Made by a program: the position numbers and the translations under genes. The notes under the pieces are model-generated. The model worked only from the letters and a program-made list of their open reading frames with translations, had not been told where the DNA came from and did no database searches. A stretch of DNA of 32,420 nt from Haplomitrium mnioides (taxonomy: Eukaryota > Marchantiophyta > Haplomitriopsida > Calobryales), in the NCBI GenBank assembly GCA_049999725.1, contig JBNGIS010018437.1, positions 1 to 32,420 on the forward strand, read 5' to 3'. This document shows positions 31,619 to 32,420 of the stretch, in pieces (the stretch's first letter is position 1; the number at the start of each line of letters is the position of its first letter).

Positions 31619-31978
31619 CTTGTCGTCGTCCTTTGCCGACTATAGATGCTTGGTGAAGATGTCTCTCTAATTCATCTCTTCAAAGCAAAATCGTTTTCTA
31701 GAGGCCTTTTGCAAGGTAATGCTATCCACTGATTATACAAGCAACTTGGTGTGGGCTTGCTGCATCTCTCTAATCATGGTTATTTGGACCAAAAGACCCA
31801 TGTTATATTTCTCATCTTCACCAAAAAAAAGGTAAAGGTGTTCATCAATGTCTTTCATGCTGCCACAGTTAAGTAGTCATTTCCAGTCTAATTTTTTTGC
31901 CTCTAAAACCTTCAGCACATCCGCATACTTATAGGGCTTTGGTTGAGTTGGTTTGGGAACATTGACTTGTACTGCCAT
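31619..31978 (-). pseudogene. Exon 1 (N-terminus) of the methyltransferase element
   Basis: An ATG at 31978 in a favourable context (GAAAAATGGCA) opens a 120-codon frame: MAVQVNVPKPTQPKPYKYAD, VLKVLEAKKLDWK, TGA, then KDIDEHLYLFFGEDEKYNMG, IREMQQAHTKLLV, TAA, SVDSITLQKASRKRFCFEEM, two TAG stops, and SAKDDDK. Each stop is one transition away from a Gln, Arg or Trp codon. The exon ends AAG|ATAAGATC, which looks like a 5' splice site whose first G has changed to A. I recognise no domain. Linkage to the ParB-methyltransferase exons is inferred from strand, order and the shared array type. Confidence 0.5.
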
Positions 31979-32017
31979 TTTTCCGAAAGTAAAAGCAGGA
32001 GAAATTTGAGGGCAAAA

Positions 32018-32117
32018 NNNNNNNNNNNNNNNNNNNNNNNNNNNNNNNNNNNNNNNNNNNNNNNNNNNNNNNNNNNNNNNNNNNNNNNNNNNNNNNNNNN
32101 NNNNNNNNNNNNNNNNN
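32018..32117. other. Assembly gap (100 N)
   Basis: This is a run of exactly 100 N about 40 bp upstream of the exon 1 ATG, so the 5' untranslated region is incomplete and its true length unknown. Confidence 0.98.
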
Positions 32118-32204
32118 TTCAAAAAATACGTTTTCCCGCCAAAAATGATTTGTAGAGCTCTTGATACGTAGGTTCCCATGGTGAAAAAAACAGTTAGTAT
32201 GTAA

Positions 32205-32239
32205 AACATCTGCTACTTTGAACCAGGAACAGGCTACTC
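32205..32239 (-). repeat. Terminal-motif relative upstream of exon 1
   Basis: GAGTAGCCTGTTCCTGGTTC then AAAGTAGCAGATGTT on the minus strand matches about three quarters of the 34-bp motif at the 3' ends of copies A and B, in the same orientation relative to the gene. Flanking similarity is weak and AT-rich. Confidence 0.4.
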
Positions 32240-32420
32240 AAAACATGAACTTTTTTTTTGGGAAAAATTGCAACTTTTGAGCTCAAAAATATAAAAAACG
32301 AGGTTATTTTTAAAAAACAAAAAGTACATGAGTTTTTTAGGCTTGTTTTTGGCCGTTTCAACAAGTGTAATAGAGCGAGAGTCAATTTCGTTATGTAAAA
32401 TCAATCAATATTATTAGTTT

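Larger units (their letters stand above)
23501..32239 (-). mobile_element. Putative decayed element encoding a ParB-like/N6-N4 DNA methyltransferase (copy B/C)
   Basis: This entry joins, by inference, exon 1 (31978-31619) and exons 2-5 (27870-24378). Both are on the minus strand in the right order, and neither contains the part held by the other. Related 34-35-bp motifs in the same orientation lie at the outer ends (32205-32239 and 23501-23534). Three dyad arrays lie in the first intron, the third intron and the 3' region. About 3.3 kb of unrelated DNA, including a minisatellite, separates exon 1 from exon 2 and would be a later insertion. A second copy at 9946-12396 in opposite orientation supports a dispersed repeat. 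No transposase, integrase or reverse transcriptase of its own was found, so the mode of movement is unknown. Confidence 0.4.

Noticed and set aside
31877-32209. Exon 1 starting upstream of the gap
   Set aside because: The frame upstream of 31978 runs through the 100-N placeholder. The ATG at 31978 has the better context and conserved reading downstream.

Overview
The window looks like repeat-dense intergenic DNA from a land plant with a large nuclear genome. It is AT-rich and has two 100-N scaffold gaps, GT-AG introns, nested decayed retroelements of plant type (a chromovirus and a non-chromodomain Ty3/Gypsy element), a GA microsatellite and a minisatellite. I see no intact host gene, no tRNA or rRNA, and nothing bacterial in organisation. 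The species cannot be named from the sequence; a non-flowering plant is possible but only a guess.

Layout. 1-8.8 kb holds three diverged minus-strand copies of one sequence encoding a coiled-coil plus L1-ORF1-like protein (about 0.25-1.1, 4.98-5.9 and 7.4-8.26 kb). Between them are unassigned DNA, a gap, and a 214-bp-period duplication around a (GA)n tract. 8.3-8.8 kb is a degenerate short tandem repeat. 9.95-12.4 kb (+) is a truncated copy ('copy A') of a ParB-like/N6-N4 DNA methyltransferase gene. Its 3' end abuts the remains of a Ty3/Gypsy pol at 12.4-14.4 kb (+). 14.4-17.9 kb is unassigned. 17.95-20.15 kb (-) is a chromovirus that has lost its reverse transcriptase. 21.6-22.04 kb repeats a segment also found at 2.6-2.96 kb.

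23.5-32.3 kb (-) holds the main object: a longer copy of the same gene ('copy B/C'), with five recognisable exons. Exon 1 is at 31.98-31.62 kb. Exons 2-5 are at 27.87-24.38 kb. Exons 1 and 2 are separated by about 3.3 kb of foreign DNA that includes a 101-bp minisatellite. Exon 3 carries basic nuclear-targeting-like clusters and a ParB-like stretch. Exon 4 carries a methyltransferase motif IV-like PYG, and exon 5 the SAM-binding motif I (FGSGT in copy A).

The most unusual structure is a recurring array of about 24-25-bp tandem units, each containing a near-perfect 20-bp dyad with a GCGC-like centre. The arrays lie in the first intron, the third intron and the 3' region of this gene. A related 34-35-bp motif lies, in the same orientation, at both outer ends of copy B/C and at the 3' end of copy A. 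Together these suggest a decayed multicopy mobile element that coded for a ParB-domain DNA methyltransferase and carried its own palindromic site arrays. The protein-family assignment rests on visible motifs. The mobile-element interpretation and any protein-array relationship are inference.
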